This document shows positions 17,864 through 28,800 of a DNA stretch of 56,725 nt, one piece after another. The notes under the pieces were generated by a model. It saw only the letters and a list, made by a program, of their open reading frames with translations, was not told where the DNA came from and searched no databases. Each line of letters opens with the position of its first letter. The stretch's first letter is position 1. Location of the stretch: positions 1-56,725 of the forward strand of contig JAEWKZ010000003.1 of NCBI GenBank assembly GCA_023393525.1. The letters are read 5' to 3'. The position numbers were made by a program, and so were the translations under genes. This DNA comes from Pseudomonadota bacterium. Lineage in GTDB: Bacteria; Desulfobacterota; Desulfovibrionia; Desulfovibrionales; Desulfomicrobiaceae.

Positions 17864-18337
17864 ATGACGCCGTTTTGCAGCGCCGCCTCCACAGGACGTC
17901 CACGCCAGACCTGGCATTCGATTTCTGCTCCGCGGACTCTGCTCCGAGCGTCATGGCAAGAAAAATCCGCCCCCGGCTTCACGCTCATCGAAGTCCTGAT
18001 GGCGGCGGCCATTCTGGCCATCGGGTTGATGGGCGTGGTCTCGGTCATTGCCCGAGCCTCGGTGCAGGACGTCCGCGCCGCGCACGTGTCCCGGGGAAGC
18101 TTTCTGGTGGAGGAATTCCTGGAAAATGCTTCGCGCGCCCAGCACTCCGCCCAGGCGTTCCGCTCCCTGGCAAACAGCGCTACAAGCCGCGTCATCGATG
18201 GCGCGCGCTATTCCATGAACTGCACCCTGGCAGACAACACGCCCCTGGAGCGCTGCAAGGAGATAACCTGCACCCTTTCATGGGACAACAACGGGGCAAG
18301 CGCGCGGTACGTCTATGTCCTCTCTCCAAAATTCTAG
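17864..18337 (+). CDS. pilV: PilV-type minor pilin (cassette I), start uncertain
   Basis: The prepilin signature PGFTLIEVLMAAAILAIGLMGVV is clear and the product fits PilV. The nearest in-frame start, ATG 17864, leaves an unusually long 39-residue leader with no ribosome site. ATG 17953 would give a typical leader of about 8 residues but is one base out of frame with the pilin body, across an A5 and a C5 run. Either the leader is long or the gene has a one-base frameshift. The end overlaps pilX by 23 nt. Confidence 0.7.
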   Translation: MTPFCSAASTGRPRQTWHSISAPRTLLRASWQEKSAPGFTLIEVLMAAAILAIGLMGVVSVIARASVQDVRAAHVSRGSFLVEEFLENASRAQHSAQAFRSLANSATSRVIDGARYSMNCTLADNTPLERCKEITCTLSWDNNGASARYVYVLSPKF

Positions 18338-18845
18338 GCCCTTCTCGAAAACCCGCCCGGGCCAGTCCGGCATGGTCCTCATCGTGGCCATCATCTCCCT
18401 CGCCCTGCTCGGAATCATGGCCCTGGCAGCCAGCGACACGGCACATCTGAACATCCTCATGGCCGCCAACGGCCAGGATGCCAAAACCGCCTTCTTTCTG
18501 GCGGATTCGGGCGCGAACGCGGGCCATGAATATCTGGAAAACGCCATCGCCGCCGTCAATTCGAGCTTCTGCAGCAACGCAACCAACGCCTCGGACTGGG
18601 AAAACGAGAGCGATTTCCACCCGCATGACTTTCCCGTCACCTGGCACCGCCATGGCGCAGCAGCCACGCATGTGCGGGTCGGCCTCATCGAAACGGGACT
18701 TCTGCCGGGCAGCGCCATGCAGGCCGGGCCGGGGTACGGAGGCGGCAAAGGCTCCTATAGCAGCTACCTCATCCGCTCGCACAGACAGGGACCGCGCAAC
18801 AGCGCGGCGGAAGTGGACCTTGGCTGGAGACACGTCAACCAATGA
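18315..18845 (+). CDS. pilX: PilX-type minor pilin (cassette I)
   Basis: 176 aa. SGMVLIVAIISLALLGIMALAASD is the PilX N-terminal pattern (no E at +5 but the same stalk), followed by FFLADSGANAG typical of the family. Type IV pilus minor pilin. Overlaps the end of pilV and is coupled to pilY1 by an ATGA overlap. Confidence 0.83.
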   Translation: MSSLQNSRPFSKTRPGQSGMVLIVAIISLALLGIMALAASDTAHLNILMAANGQDAKTAFFLADSGANAGHEYLENAIAAVNSSFCSNATNASDWENESDFHPHDFPVTWHRHGAAATHVRVGLIETGLLPGSAMQAGPGYGGGKGSYSSYLIRSHRQGPRNSAAEVDLGWRHVNQ

Positions 18846-21800
18846 GCAAAATAATCGCAACTGCGCTCTGGATAGCCGCCCTCTTCCTCCTAGCCCCTGA
18901 CGCGAGAGCCTATCGGCCTTCCGATTTCCACTGGCTGCCGCCCTTCCTGGCCATGGAAGAAAAGCCGTCGCTGACCTTCATCCTGGACACCTCATCGAGC
19001 ATGCTGGAGCGGGCGTATTCCGACCCGTTCAATGCAGAGCAAGAGTACTATGGATACTTCGATCCTCGCGCTTTATACAGCTACAACGCCGAAAGCGACA
19101 CGCAGCATTTTTTTGTGGATGCCGCGGGGGAATGGAGCGGCAATTTCCTGAACTGGGCTGCAATGCTGCGCATCGATGTGGCGCGGAAGGTGTTGAGTGG
19201 CGGAAAAATCAATGCCCGGAGCGAGTGCTACGAGTCGGAACCATTGAGCCCCGAGGCAGAGGGTTTTCGCTTCAACGCCACCGATCTGGAGAGCGGCATG
19301 ACGCCTCTGCACGGAAACGTCACCATCACGCCCCGTGATGACGAAGGCCTCATGCTCGTGTCCGGCGAGGAACGCGTCGCCCTTCGCGTCAAAAGCGGCG
19401 ATGCACATGAAGGCGGTCTGCTCCAGACAACGAAAAACAAGGCCCGCGTCGCCATGTTCACTTTCGAGGGCAGGGGGCAAAACAGATATCCCATGAGCGA
19501 CGATCCTGACGACATCGAGCGGATCATAGACCACGTGAACTCCGTCACACCACGAGGCGAGGCCCCACTGGCTAAAACCCTGCACGAGGTCTACGAATAT
19601 CTGCGCCATGACGACGGGGGAGGCTCAAAGACTGACGACCCGTTTTATTTTCCGTCCAAAGGGCAAACGGTTCCCTGCACCAAACAGAGCGTGATTTTGG
19701 TCAGCGCCGAGAAACGACCGGAAAAACAGTATCAACAGGATTCTGACGAAAGCACCTTTCTCATCGACAAGGCCTACCAGGGACACACCACGGACCTGCG
19801 TCCCGAAGACGGCATGGACGGAGTGCAGAATTGGGACTTTTACGCCGTCTCCGTCGCCGAGGGCACGAACCCTCTCCTGCAGGACGCCGCTCGATATGGA
19901 AAATTCAATGACGTGAACGGCAACAACTTCCCCGACCTAGACGAGGAGTTCGATGCCGACGGCGACGACCTGCCAGACAATTTTTTTTCCGCGCAGTCTG
20001 GCCTGGATCTGACAACATCCCTGACCCGCGCCCTGCTGCCCGACTCTCCGGCAGTCGCGTCCGGCACGGCCACAGCCGTCTCGGCCCAAACGCGCAGCGG
20101 GGAAGGGGCTGCGTATCAGGCGGTCTTTTTCCCGCCCGGCCGGACAAACCAAGCAGCCCCGCCCTGGTCGGGGGACGTGCACGCCTATCTGTTGGATGCT
20201 CAAGGCAACCTGCGCGAAGCCAATACGAGCGCCCAGGGCGACGAAAAAACCGCAGGCAGGGTCATCGAATTCACCGGAGGCAAAATTTTTGTCCATACCG
20301 ATGCGGATGACAACGGACTCATTGAAAAAGGAGAAAGAAATGCCACGGCCCTGGACACCTTGGACGACATCGATTTTCTGTGGTCCGCCAGCGACTGGCT
20401 CAACCAATTGGACGGCGATCAGGCGATCACGCAGCGATCGGGCTACGCATCCGCCGCGCCGAACCGCTATATCATGACCTTTGTGGACATAGACCAGAAT
20501 ATGGTGGTGGACGAAGACAGGGGAGAAATCCAGGATTTCGCCCTTCCGGACCCCCCTGCGGAAGCAACACTCAATTCGCCGGATTATTTTTACAACTACC
20601 TGACCCTGTACGAGTCGGCTTCCGGGACGATGGGACTTGATCCGGAAAGTCCGATCCTCGTACTGCCAGAAAATTATTCCGGGAATTCCTCTACGCCCCA
20701 AACGGGACCGGCCAAGCTCCAAGTGGACTTCATCCGTGGGAAAGATGTCGATGACAACGCGACCCGAAGCCGCAGGAAAGAGGGAAAAACCTGGCGCCTG
20801 GGCGACATTGTCTTCTCGTCGCCCACCGTGGTCGGCAAGCCCGCCGAAAACTATCACCTCATATATAATGATGCGACCTACGAAAAGTTCCTGAAAAAGT
20901 ACCTGGATCGTCGCCAAGTGGTCTACGTCGGAGCCAATGACGGCATGCTGCATGCGTTCAATGGCGGCTTCTGGAACGCCGAAACCCGCACTTTCAACAA
21001 AAAACGTGATGGTCGGACAGAATTTGAACTTGGCCAGGAGCTCTGGGCCTATGTGCCCTACAACCTGCTCCCGCACCTTGGGTGGCTCATGCTCCCGGAA
21101 TATGGCGAAAACCTGCATGCCGCCTATATGGACCTGACGCCCAGGGTTTTCGACGCCCGGATTTTCGTCATGTCGGATGGGGTCACGTCCGTAGACGAAG
21201 CCAGATACCCCGGCGGCTGGGGCACCATCCTGGTCGCGGGCATGCGCATGGGCGGGGCGGCCATAGAGGTGGACATCGACAAGACCGATGGCAACGCCCT
21301 CAATAAGGATATTGATCGCACCGTGTCCTCGGCCTACGTGATCGTGGATGTGACCGACCCGGAATCCCCGCCCAATGTGCTGGCCGAAATATCCCTGCCG
21401 GGCCAGGGCTTCACGACCTGCATACCTGCGGTCATGCCCATGGGCCGCCCCAAGCCCCAAAACGCGGACGAGAACAAATGGTACCTGGTCTTCGGCTCCG
21501 GCCCGGCCGACGTCGACGGGAACGCAGACAGGAGCACGCTCATGCGCGAAAAGAGCGACCAGTCCGGCAAGCTCTTCGTGCTGGACCTCAGCGCCCTGTA
21601 CATGGAAAAAACCGTCAAAACCATCGACGGCTCGGGCCGGGCCTCGTCAAAAGGAGATGCTTTCGCATTTGCCGAGGCGGGATCGTTCATTTTTGCCCCG
21701 GTATGCGTGGATCTGGACATCCCCTCCAAAAGCGGAGCCGGAAAATTCAGCACGGATATTGTCTACTTCGGCACCGTAGCCGGGGATTCGGCCAGTCCGA

Positions 21801-22588
21801 CAGGGAAAGTCTATCGCTTGCGGACCAACAATGGCCCGCCCGAAGACTGGCAAATATCCACCTTCGTCGATGTCGGGGAGCCGGTCAGCGCCGCGCCCTC
21901 GGTGGCCGTGGACGAAAAAGGCGATCTCTGGATTCATTTCGGCACAGGTCAGTTCGTAAACCGTGACGACATGCTCCAAAACACGGCCATGGCCTTCTAC
22001 GGCATCCGGGAACCGGAAACCGACGGGGTCAGAAATTGGGAAGAAGTGAGTCCCGCAAACCTTTTTGACAGCGCCAGCATTCATGTCTCGGCCGGGACGT
22101 GCAATGAGGGAAAATATTCCAAGGAGTGCGTAGGAATAACCCAGACAATTGAAGGATCGAACGCGACGAGGGACTGGGCCTGGCTGACCCGGAGCGTGGA
22201 TGAGGCTTCCGGATGGAAGCGGACATTTCCTGACGCCGGAGAAAAAGCCCTCGGCCCGCCGGCAGTCCTGGGCGGGGCGGTGCTGTTCACAACCTACATC
22301 CCGTCGAACGCAGTCTGTTCATCAGAGGGAACGAGCCGTCTCTGGGCACTCTACTATAAAACCGGCACCCAGTATTTCTGGCCCTCGCTGCAAAGCCCTG
22401 CCGGAAACAACGTCCCATACGTCGAACTCGGCTCCGGCCTGACCGCCAGCCCAACTCCGCACAATGGCGTAAACCCCACCATCACGACGTTCACCCAGTC
22501 GACCACCGGCGACATCACTGACACCGAAGTCGACGCGCCCCTGCCCTTCAAATCCGGCTGCATTTTTTGGCGGAAAAACGCAAACTGA
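18842..22588 (+). CDS. pilY1: PilY1-like adhesin/tip protein (cassette I)
   Basis: 1248 aa with a cleavable signal peptide (cut near DARA). N-terminal von Willebrand A-like domain with metal-site LDTSSSM (~residues 50-56) and the PilY1-typical GNFLNWAAM; C-terminal beta-propeller with YVGANDGMLHAFNGG. A calcium-loop-like DIDQNMVVDED precedes the propeller. PilY1 proteins sit at the type IV pilus tip, act in adhesion and control retraction. The ATG overlaps the pilX stop (ATGA), so it is the last gene of the cassette. Base composition is like the surrounding genome. Confidence 0.92.
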   Translation: MSKIIATALWIAALFLLAPDARAYRPSDFHWLPPFLAMEEKPSLTFILDTSSSMLERAYSDPFNAEQEYYGYFDPRALYSYNAESDTQHFFVDAAGEWSGNFLNWAAMLRIDVARKVLSGGKINARSECYESEPLSPEAEGFRFNATDLESGMTPLHGNVTITPRDDEGLMLVSGEERVALRVKSGDAHEGGLLQTTKNKARVAMFTFEGRGQNRYPMSDDPDDIERIIDHVNSVTPRGEAPLAKTLHEVYEYLRHDDGGGSKTDDPFYFPSKGQTVPCTKQSVILVSAEKRPEKQYQQDSDESTFLIDKAYQGHTTDLRPEDGMDGVQNWDFYAVSVAEGTNPLLQDAARYGKFNDVNGNNFPDLDEEFDADGDDLPDNFFSAQSGLDLTTSLTRALLPDSPAVASGTATAVSAQTRSGEGAAYQAVFFPPGRTNQAAPPWSGDVHAYLLDAQGNLREANTSAQGDEKTAGRVIEFTGGKIFVHTDADDNGLIEKGERNATALDTLDDIDFLWSASDWLNQLDGDQAITQRSGYASAAPNRYIMTFVDIDQNMVVDEDRGEIQDFALPDPPAEATLNSPDYFYNYLTLYESASGTMGLDPESPILVLPENYSGNSSTPQTGPAKLQVDFIRGKDVDDNATRSRRKEGKTWRLGDIVFSSPTVVGKPAENYHLIYNDATYEKFLKKYLDRRQVVYVGANDGMLHAFNGGFWNAETRTFNKKRDGRTEFELGQELWAYVPYNLLPHLGWLMLPEYGENLHAAYMDLTPRVFDARIFVMSDGVTSVDEARYPGGWGTILVAGMRMGGAAIEVDIDKTDGNALNKDIDRTVSSAYVIVDVTDPESPPNVLAEISLPGQGFTTCIPAVMPMGRPKPQNADENKWYLVFGSGPADVDGNADRSTLMREKSDQSGKLFVLDLSALYMEKTVKTIDGSGRASSKGDAFAFAEAGSFIFAPVCVDLDIPSKSGAGKFSTDIVYFGTVAGDSASPTGKVYRLRTNNGPPEDWQISTFVDVGEPVSAAPSVAVDEKGDLWIHFGTGQFVNRDDMLQNTAMAFYGIREPETDGVRNWEEVSPANLFDSASIHVSAGTCNEGKYSKECVGITQTIEGSNATRDWAWLTRSVDEASGWKRTFPDAGEKALGPPAVLGGAVLFTTYIPSNAVCSSEGTSRLWALYYKTGTQYFWPSLQSPAGNNVPYVELGSGLTASPTPHNGVNPTITTFTQSTTGDITDTEVDAPLPFKSGCIFWRKNAN

Positions 22589-23163
22589 ACAACAGTGTAC
22601 TATCAGGCTCCTTGTAGGCCTTTAACACTCCCGCTCAACGATTCGCAAAACCGATCAGCCCCCCTGCCGGCACAGACGCGAGCAACAGCACTGATCGATC
22701 CCCTCCTCGACATCCTTTACTGATCGCCACCCGGCGCGTCGGGACTTTTTCGGACATCTTCGCATCGGCATACTTTCTGCTCATGATTAACCCGAACGAC
22801 CTCTACAGGAAAAGCATAGTCTTTGACACCGTGGAAATACGACATTAAGGTAAAAGAAAGCTGATTAGATACTTACGCACGTTCGTCGAGGAAAAATTTT
22901 TTGCGCACTCAAACAACAGCGATGCGCAGTTTTTGTCATAAGAATATCAACACAAAGATAAAAATATTTTTTACTCGAAAGCGTATGGTTTTTCACTTTT
23001 CGCAACAAATCGCCCACTCTTCTCAACAAGTGACACTTTTTGACAAATATCGGCAAATTATTGGCAAATGCATGGCGACTCCCAAACAAATTTGCTGCAT
23101 CATCACAATATAACCGCCTGTGATTTAAAGACCGGAAAAGCTGACTAACAAAGCGAGGCTGAC
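22589..23163. other. Intergenic region between the two pilus cassettes
   Basis: 575 bases in which base composition shifts from G+C-rich to A+T-rich at about 22850. No gene longer than about 20 codons is convincing. It holds a weak sigma-54-like site (22766-22781), TGCGCA repeated inverted near 22901-22928, and TATAAC at 23109-23114 as a possible -10 for cassette II. Confidence 0.6.
22766..22781 (+). promoter_or_regulatory. Weak sigma-54-like promoter upstream of cassette II
   Basis: CGGCATACTTTCTGCT: GG and GC are separated by the required 10 nt, and 9 of 12 consensus positions match. It lies nearly 400 nt from the first gene, so it is only a candidate. Confidence 0.2.
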
Positions 23164-23637
23164 TTGCATCCGAAACGTAAAAACCAAGACGGCGTAACTT
23201 TGGTGGAATTGCTGGTTGTGGTGGCGATTCTTGGGATATTGGGAGGAATAACAGGCTTGTTCCTCATGAAATATTTACCGGAACATCACTTGAGATCCGC
23301 TGCAAGCACGCTTTCCCAGGACTTAAGACAAGCGCAAATGGGTGCATTGAAAAGGCTTCGTCCTTGGGTCGTCAACTTCAACACCGGCACGCATGCTTAT
23401 CAAATTATTGACTTTGGCCCTGACCGCATTTCGGGAGGGGGGGATGACATCATTGTTAAAACAGTCAGCCTCGCATCGTACGATGGAACAATTCGATTTG
23501 AACCAGGGACAGACGCACAGGCACGGTTTAACGAAGACGGCATGGGAGCAGGGTCTGCACAAATTGTGCTAAGCAATAGCAGAGGAACAACAACAACGAT
23601 AAGTGTTTTGCGCACTGGAGCTATACGTGTACAGTAG
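23164..23637 (+). CDS. FimT/GspH-type minor pilin (cassette II)
   Basis: 157 aa from TTG 23164, with GCGAGG at suitable distance. Leader MHPKRKNQDG then VTLVELLVVVAILGILGG, prepilin site with E at +5. The body (SAASTLSQDLRQAQMGALKR) fits FimT/GspH. First gene of the A+T-rich cassette; codon use (many A/T third positions) differs sharply from cassette I. Confidence 0.83.
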   Translation: MHPKRKNQDGVTLVELLVVVAILGILGGITGLFLMKYLPEHHLRSAASTLSQDLRQAQMGALKRLRPWVVNFNTGTHAYQIIDFGPDRISGGGDDIIVKTVSLASYDGTIRFEPGTDAQARFNEDGMGAGSAQIVLSNSRGTTTTISVLRTGAIRVQ

Positions 23638-24550
23638 AAGATCCCATACCAGAAAAGATGGATGCTATGGATTTACACTTGTAGAACTTCTCGTTGTGAT
23701 TATCATGTTCGGCATTATAACTACTGCTGGATATAGTCTTTTCCGGGAACAAACAAGAATCAACCAAGCGCAACAAAATCAACTGGAAATGCAAAGCAGC
23801 GCCAGAGCAGCTATGCAGGTTTTAATACAAGCTTTCAGTCATGCAGGATTCGGATGTAGTGAAAAAATTTCCGGAACAAATGAAATAGCAGGAGAAGACA
23901 CTTTTTTAATTCCCACGGATCAAAATTTTTCAGGCACCACACCAGACAGCGTTACGCTAATATACGGTTTTGAACATGTAGCAACGACAACCGCATCAAT
24001 TACTGACACAAACATAATTCCCATTGACAATTCAACCGAAGTTGGCACGACTGAATATTCGAAATACATAAGCTTTTACCCATCTTTGGCACCAAATTCA
24101 TTCTACACGGTCACGGCAAAAGCATTAAACAGCATGACTATTGACAGCAGTCTTTCTTCATTACGAACTAACGCGAAAGTTTTTCGCGTAAACCCTGTTG
24201 ATTTTTATATTAACAGTGATGAACTCCGACAGCGCTTTATTGAACACCCTGCAGGCCTGGAAGAAGTTTTGATCTATGATGTACAGGATTTTCAACTCGC
24301 ATACACTGAGGACGACGAAAACCTGGGAATTCTCGCAAACTGGGAAGACGATCCAGCAAACCCGGAAAACGTCAAGGCAGTGTGGATTTACATGATTCTG
24401 CGCACCCGAGAAATAGAACCAGGCCATCAGGAAAACCGCACCTTCAGGTTACCATGGGATCCTGGGCAAACTTTCGAGGGCTCAACTCTGCCAGCAGGAT
24501 TCCACTATCAGGAATTTCAAACACAGGTCTGGTTGCGCAATGCCAATTAA
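23627..24550 (+). CDS. PilW-type minor pilin (cassette II)
   Basis: 307 aa from GTG 23627, which has GGAG 6 nt upstream and overlaps the previous gene by 11 nt. GFTLVELLVVIIMFGIITTAGYS is the prepilin segment; SARAAMQVLIQAFSHAGFGC matches the PilW pattern seen in cassette I (ISEELRMCGFSA). Minor pilin. Low G+C. Confidence 0.82.
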   Translation: MYSRRSHTRKDGCYGFTLVELLVVIIMFGIITTAGYSLFREQTRINQAQQNQLEMQSSARAAMQVLIQAFSHAGFGCSEKISGTNEIAGEDTFLIPTDQNFSGTTPDSVTLIYGFEHVATTTASITDTNIIPIDNSTEVGTTEYSKYISFYPSLAPNSFYTVTAKALNSMTIDSSLSSLRTNAKVFRVNPVDFYINSDELRQRFIEHPAGLEEVLIYDVQDFQLAYTEDDENLGILANWEDDPANPENVKAVWIYMILRTREIEPGHQENRTFRLPWDPGQTFEGSTLPAGFHYQEFQTQVWLRNAN

Positions 24551-24929
24551 GAATAATCAAAAGGGTTTTACCCTCGTCGAACTTTTGATCGCGGCGATAA
24601 TCATAGCGGTGGGAATTCTGGGCTGGGCCAAAGCCCAGGATGGCAGCATCAAAGGCAGAGCCGTGAGCAACGGGATCACCACTGCATCAGAACTGGGGAT
24701 GGCTAAACTTGAACAACTAGCACTGGAATGCCAGGACAATGCGGCAGCCGAGCCTGCAGGCGGCCCCGAAGACATCATCTCGCAGGGTGTGCGCTACGAG
24801 CGAACGTGGACAATCGAAGCTGATGAAATCCTTGACGGCGTCAGCTTATGGAAAATTGAAGTTACTGTATCTTGGAACCACTATGGACCCACAGCAATAC
24901 AATATCAACGCATCGTTGTAGGCGGTTGA
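24540..24929 (+). CDS. PilV-type minor pilin (cassette II)
   Basis: 129 aa. Short leader MPIKNNQKG then FTLVELLIAAIIIAVGILGWAKAQ, followed by SELGMAKLEQLAL, as in PilV. Overlaps the previous gene by 11 nt. Its short leader contrasts with the problematic start of the cassette I pilV. Confidence 0.83.
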   Translation: MPIKNNQKGFTLVELLIAAIIIAVGILGWAKAQDGSIKGRAVSNGITTASELGMAKLEQLALECQDNAAAEPAGGPEDIISQGVRYERTWTIEADEILDGVSLWKIEVTVSWNHYGPTAIQYQRIVVGG

Positions 24930-24932
24930 CCC

Positions 24933-25487
24933 ATGCACAAAGAACACGGAAGCGCGCTAGTACTTGCACTAGTGATCATGGCTTTACTTGCTGCGGTAGT
25001 CATTGGATTGAACAGAAATACAGAAATTGACCTTTTTGTCGGCAGAAATGTGCGCCTTATGAAGCAGGCCTTCCTCTGGAGCGACAGCGGCCTGGAAATA
25101 ACAGAAGAAATAATCGGATTTTCAGAATATACAAGGGGCGATGACGAAAACTCTACATTTCCCGAAGATGGACCAATTCTCTTAGGTGGAACTACTTTTT
25201 CTGTAGAAAATCCAGGAGTTTCGATTTATAACGCAAACTCATCCACAGTCAATCTTCTTGTAGATGGCGATATCGCATCCACAGTCACAATCAGATATCT
25301 AGGATCGCTTACATCCGATGGAACATCGATCATCTTTGCATCGGGCTATGAAGGCGTTGGAAAAGGCGTAGCTGGCGGAGGAGCCATGGCTCGCATATAC
25401 AGCCTCCGCTCTGCAGGCAACTCTGACAATGGCCAATCACGAAAACAATCCGCCGAAATTTACCGATCCCTATCTTCAGGGAAATGA
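24933..25487 (+). CDS. PilX-type minor pilin (cassette II)
   Basis: 184 aa. MHKEHGSALVLALVIMALLAAVVIGL gives the PilX-like stalk; LMKQAFLWSDSGLEI parallels the FFLADSG motif of cassette I. Four bases after the previous stop. Minor pilin of a type IV pilus. Confidence 0.78.
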   Translation: MHKEHGSALVLALVIMALLAAVVIGLNRNTEIDLFVGRNVRLMKQAFLWSDSGLEITEEIIGFSEYTRGDDENSTFPEDGPILLGGTTFSVENPGVSIYNANSSTVNLLVDGDIASTVTIRYLGSLTSDGTSIIFASGYEGVGKGVAGGGAMARIYSLRSAGNSDNGQSRKQSAEIYRSLSSGK

Positions 25488-25498
25488 TGGAGAAAAAA

Positions 25499-25816
25499 AT
25501 GAAAAAAATAGTCCTGATATTCTGCCTTGCATTTATTTTTTTCGGATCGGCGCATGCACAAGAAGAATCATCAAACTCTACCGAATCCGCCTGTCCTGGC
25601 ACATGGACCCTCGCCAAACCCTCAGGATGGGTGATTATGAATGAGACAGGGATGATACTCCCCCTTTCAGCCAGCACCGTCGTCCTTGGATGCAACAACA
25701 CGCCCATTTCGCTAGAGAGTGACCTTGAGGGAGTCTCAGTGGACGTTGTGTGCGCGCCATCTCCGGTCGAAAGCGGACTGGCCGACATCATAAGTATCAC
25801 CATCGTATGCAAATAG
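25499..25816 (+). CDS. Small secreted protein of unknown function (cassette II)
   Basis: 105 aa. Signal peptide MKKIVLIFCLAFIFFGSAHA, then a short Ser/Thr-rich segment and two pairs of cysteines. GGAG lies 6 nt before ATG 25499. It occurs only in cassette II, directly before pilY1, so a role in pilus biogenesis or PilY1 export is suggested by position alone. Confidence 0.7.
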   Translation: MKKIVLIFCLAFIFFGSAHAQEESSNSTESACPGTWTLAKPSGWVIMNETGMILPLSASTVVLGCNNTPISLESDLEGVSVDVVCAPSPVESGLADIISITIVCK

Positions 25817-25850
25817 CATCATCGACAGCTCGGCTGGAAGGAGTAACGAG

Positions 25851-28800
25851 ATGAAATATTATTCAATTTTTGCGACAGGGCTCTTGGTTCTTTTAGCCAT
25901 TGCCACGCCCGCAACTGCTAAAAAACCAGCCCAAGTTGAAGCTTTCAGTTGCAACAACTACGCTCTGGATCCGCCATTTCTAGCTGACGCTGTAGCACCT
26001 TCAACCACACTCATCGTCGACTCTTCTGGCAGCATGAATGAGCATGCCTATCGCGAATTCGAGGTTTCCTGGAAAGAAACATCCACTTCCACATCCAGAA
26101 GAGCTTTCAAAGGGTACGACGAGACAAATTCATACTATGGTTTTTTTGATACAAAATCTTACTATTCTTACACCTCTGCAGATGGAGGTTATTTTTATAT
26201 AGATTCAACTGGGAGCTGGAGCGGAAATTTTTTGAATTGGGCCGCAATGCACAGGACAGATATTGTGCGCAAGGCACTCACTGGCGGACCTTACAACACA
26301 ATAACCGGAACATACAAAGTATCAAGAACTGATGGCACGTCTGGATCACAATACAGAGGCATGTATCATGTTTATGATACAGCATCTTCTATTAACAAAC
26401 AAACACCATACACTGGAAAGATCGGCCTAGAGCAGTCTAAAGACAATGATTACTTAAAAATATACTCAATGACAGAAACTGGCTCAACATGGACAAAATC
26501 ACCGACAACAGCCCTTGGAACTTTCACCCTTCGAGTCAAATCCGACAAACAGTACGGACTACTAGACAGATTTGGACATCGAATGAGACTGGCTCTATTT
26601 CGCTATGACGACGACGGCTCAAATAACAATGGCGGAAAAATATTGAACTACATGACTTCCGATCCAGTACAAATATCCAACATCATAAACAACATCGACA
26701 CGCTCACCATGGACAGTTGGACGCCACTAGCTGAAACATTTTACACAGTTGTCGGATACATTCAGCAAAGCAAAGTAAATATCAACGGCCCAAAGTACGA
26801 AAGCGATTCTTACGAGATAGGCAAAACGACAACGCCCGACCCATTCTATTTTAGCGACTTAAAGCAAAACATTCATTGCACGCAACAAAACGTCATCCTC
26901 ATAACCGACGGAGAATCAACACAAGATCAAAACGTACCAGATAGTTTTAAGACAACAGATGCAGACAAAGGCAATAATGATGGCGCTTCTTACGACAGCA
27001 GTGGCAGCGGCTATCTCGACAACATAGCATACTGGGCGCACACAACAGATCTTCGCGACGACATTGACGGGTTTCAAAATATAAACTTATACACGATTTA
27101 TGCTTTTGGATCCGGAAGCCAACTTCTCAAAGACGCAGCCAAGTGGGGCGGCTTCATTGACGACAACGACAATGGACTACCCGACCCTGGCGAATGGGAA
27201 AACTCGGAAACCGGCGAACCCAACAATTATTTTGAAGCAGCCTCCGGAGAAGAACTGGAAAATGCCCTTGTGGTCGCCTTTAGCAGTATTTTGAACCGCG
27301 TATCTTCAGGATCCGCCGCCTCCGTTGTCTCCACTTCCCGCAAAGGCGAAGGACTATTGTACCAAGCAGTTTTTTGGCCACAAAGAAGCGACAAAGACGG
27401 AAAAGAGATTTCATGGGCTGGCGACGTTTACGCATACTGGCTTGATAACGAAGGCCTTATGCACGAAGACAGCAACTCCAACGCCAAGCTCGACAGTGCA
27501 GACAAAAAACTCACCATATGGTATGACTCTACGAAACAGAAAGCGCGGGCTTGTATCGGGGGAGAAGTTGTTAATGGGACGTGCACAGGAGTTGGCAGCG
27601 AAGAAAAAGACATTACTTCTGTTCGTCATGCATGGTCAGCAGCCAAATGGTTAAATCAAAGCGTACCACTTCCCTTAAACCAACGTGGAACATACGACAC
27701 AGGCAACGACGAGCGTTACATAAAAACGTGGAAAGACGACGGAAATGGCACAGTTGACAAAGATGAATACGTCTCTTTCACATCAGCCAACATTGATTAT
27801 CCGTACTGCCCGGCAGAAGTTATCGATTGGATACGAGGCGATGACACTGTCTCCACAAGCTTCCGATCGAGACAAATTAAAATAGATACAGACTACGATG
27901 AATCCGAAGACATTACTGTAACATGGCGCCTTGGAGACATTATAAACTCCTCCCCGACGGTAGTAGCCGCTCCAGCAGAAAACTACGATCTTCTCTGGGA
28001 AGACCCTTCTTATACGCCATTTTATAAAAAATACAAAGATCGACGCATCATGGTTTATTTTGGAGCTAACGACGGCATGCTTCACGCAGTAAACAGCGGT
28101 TTTTACAGCCCGAAAGACAGAGCATATTATACACACCTTCATTCCAATGGGACCTACGACAACAGCCAAGGATTTGACCTTGGAGCGGAAATGTGGGCTT
28201 ATGTCCCCTTCAATCTTCACCCGCATTTGCCGTGCCTGACTGACAAAAAATATCAGCATCAGTACTATGTAGACCTGAAGCCAAGAGTCTTCGAGGCGCA
28301 AATATTTGGGGATGACGTCGACCACCCCAACGGGTGGGGCACCATACTCGTGACCGGATTCAACTTTGGCGGAGATGGCCAACAAGACCTTGTTCACGAA
28401 GGCCAATATTTTGGATCTTCCTTCTTCATATTTGACATCACCAACCCTGAAAAAGAGCCCATCTTTCTGGGAGAATTCACCTACGATGGCGAGTATACAA
28501 TGGGTTTTGCTCTTAATCAGCCAACACTTGTGGCAGTCAAAGATTCCGTTGGTGACAAACACTGGTACATGCTGTTTGGCACCGGCCCATTGACTGCGGC
28601 GGGTTCCAGCACCCAAAAAGCGCAGGTCATCGTTGTACCAATCGCGAAATTGGTAGACAAAAGCACCAATACTGCAAATACATCATTTTCACTTCGCCTA
28701 GCCAACGACAAAGACAAACCCACCATGGACAAAATGGGCGTCCTTCCCTTGTCTGACTCAAACAGCGCCATGGGAACAGGATTTGTATCTGTCGACTATG

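Noticed and set aside
17803..18450. Alternative frame over pilV with ATG 17953
   Set aside because: The downstream sequence is not pilin-like; it is reported only as a possible frameshifted start.
22783..22848. 21-codon open frame after the weak sigma-54 site
   Set aside because: No ribosome site and no features; probably chance.
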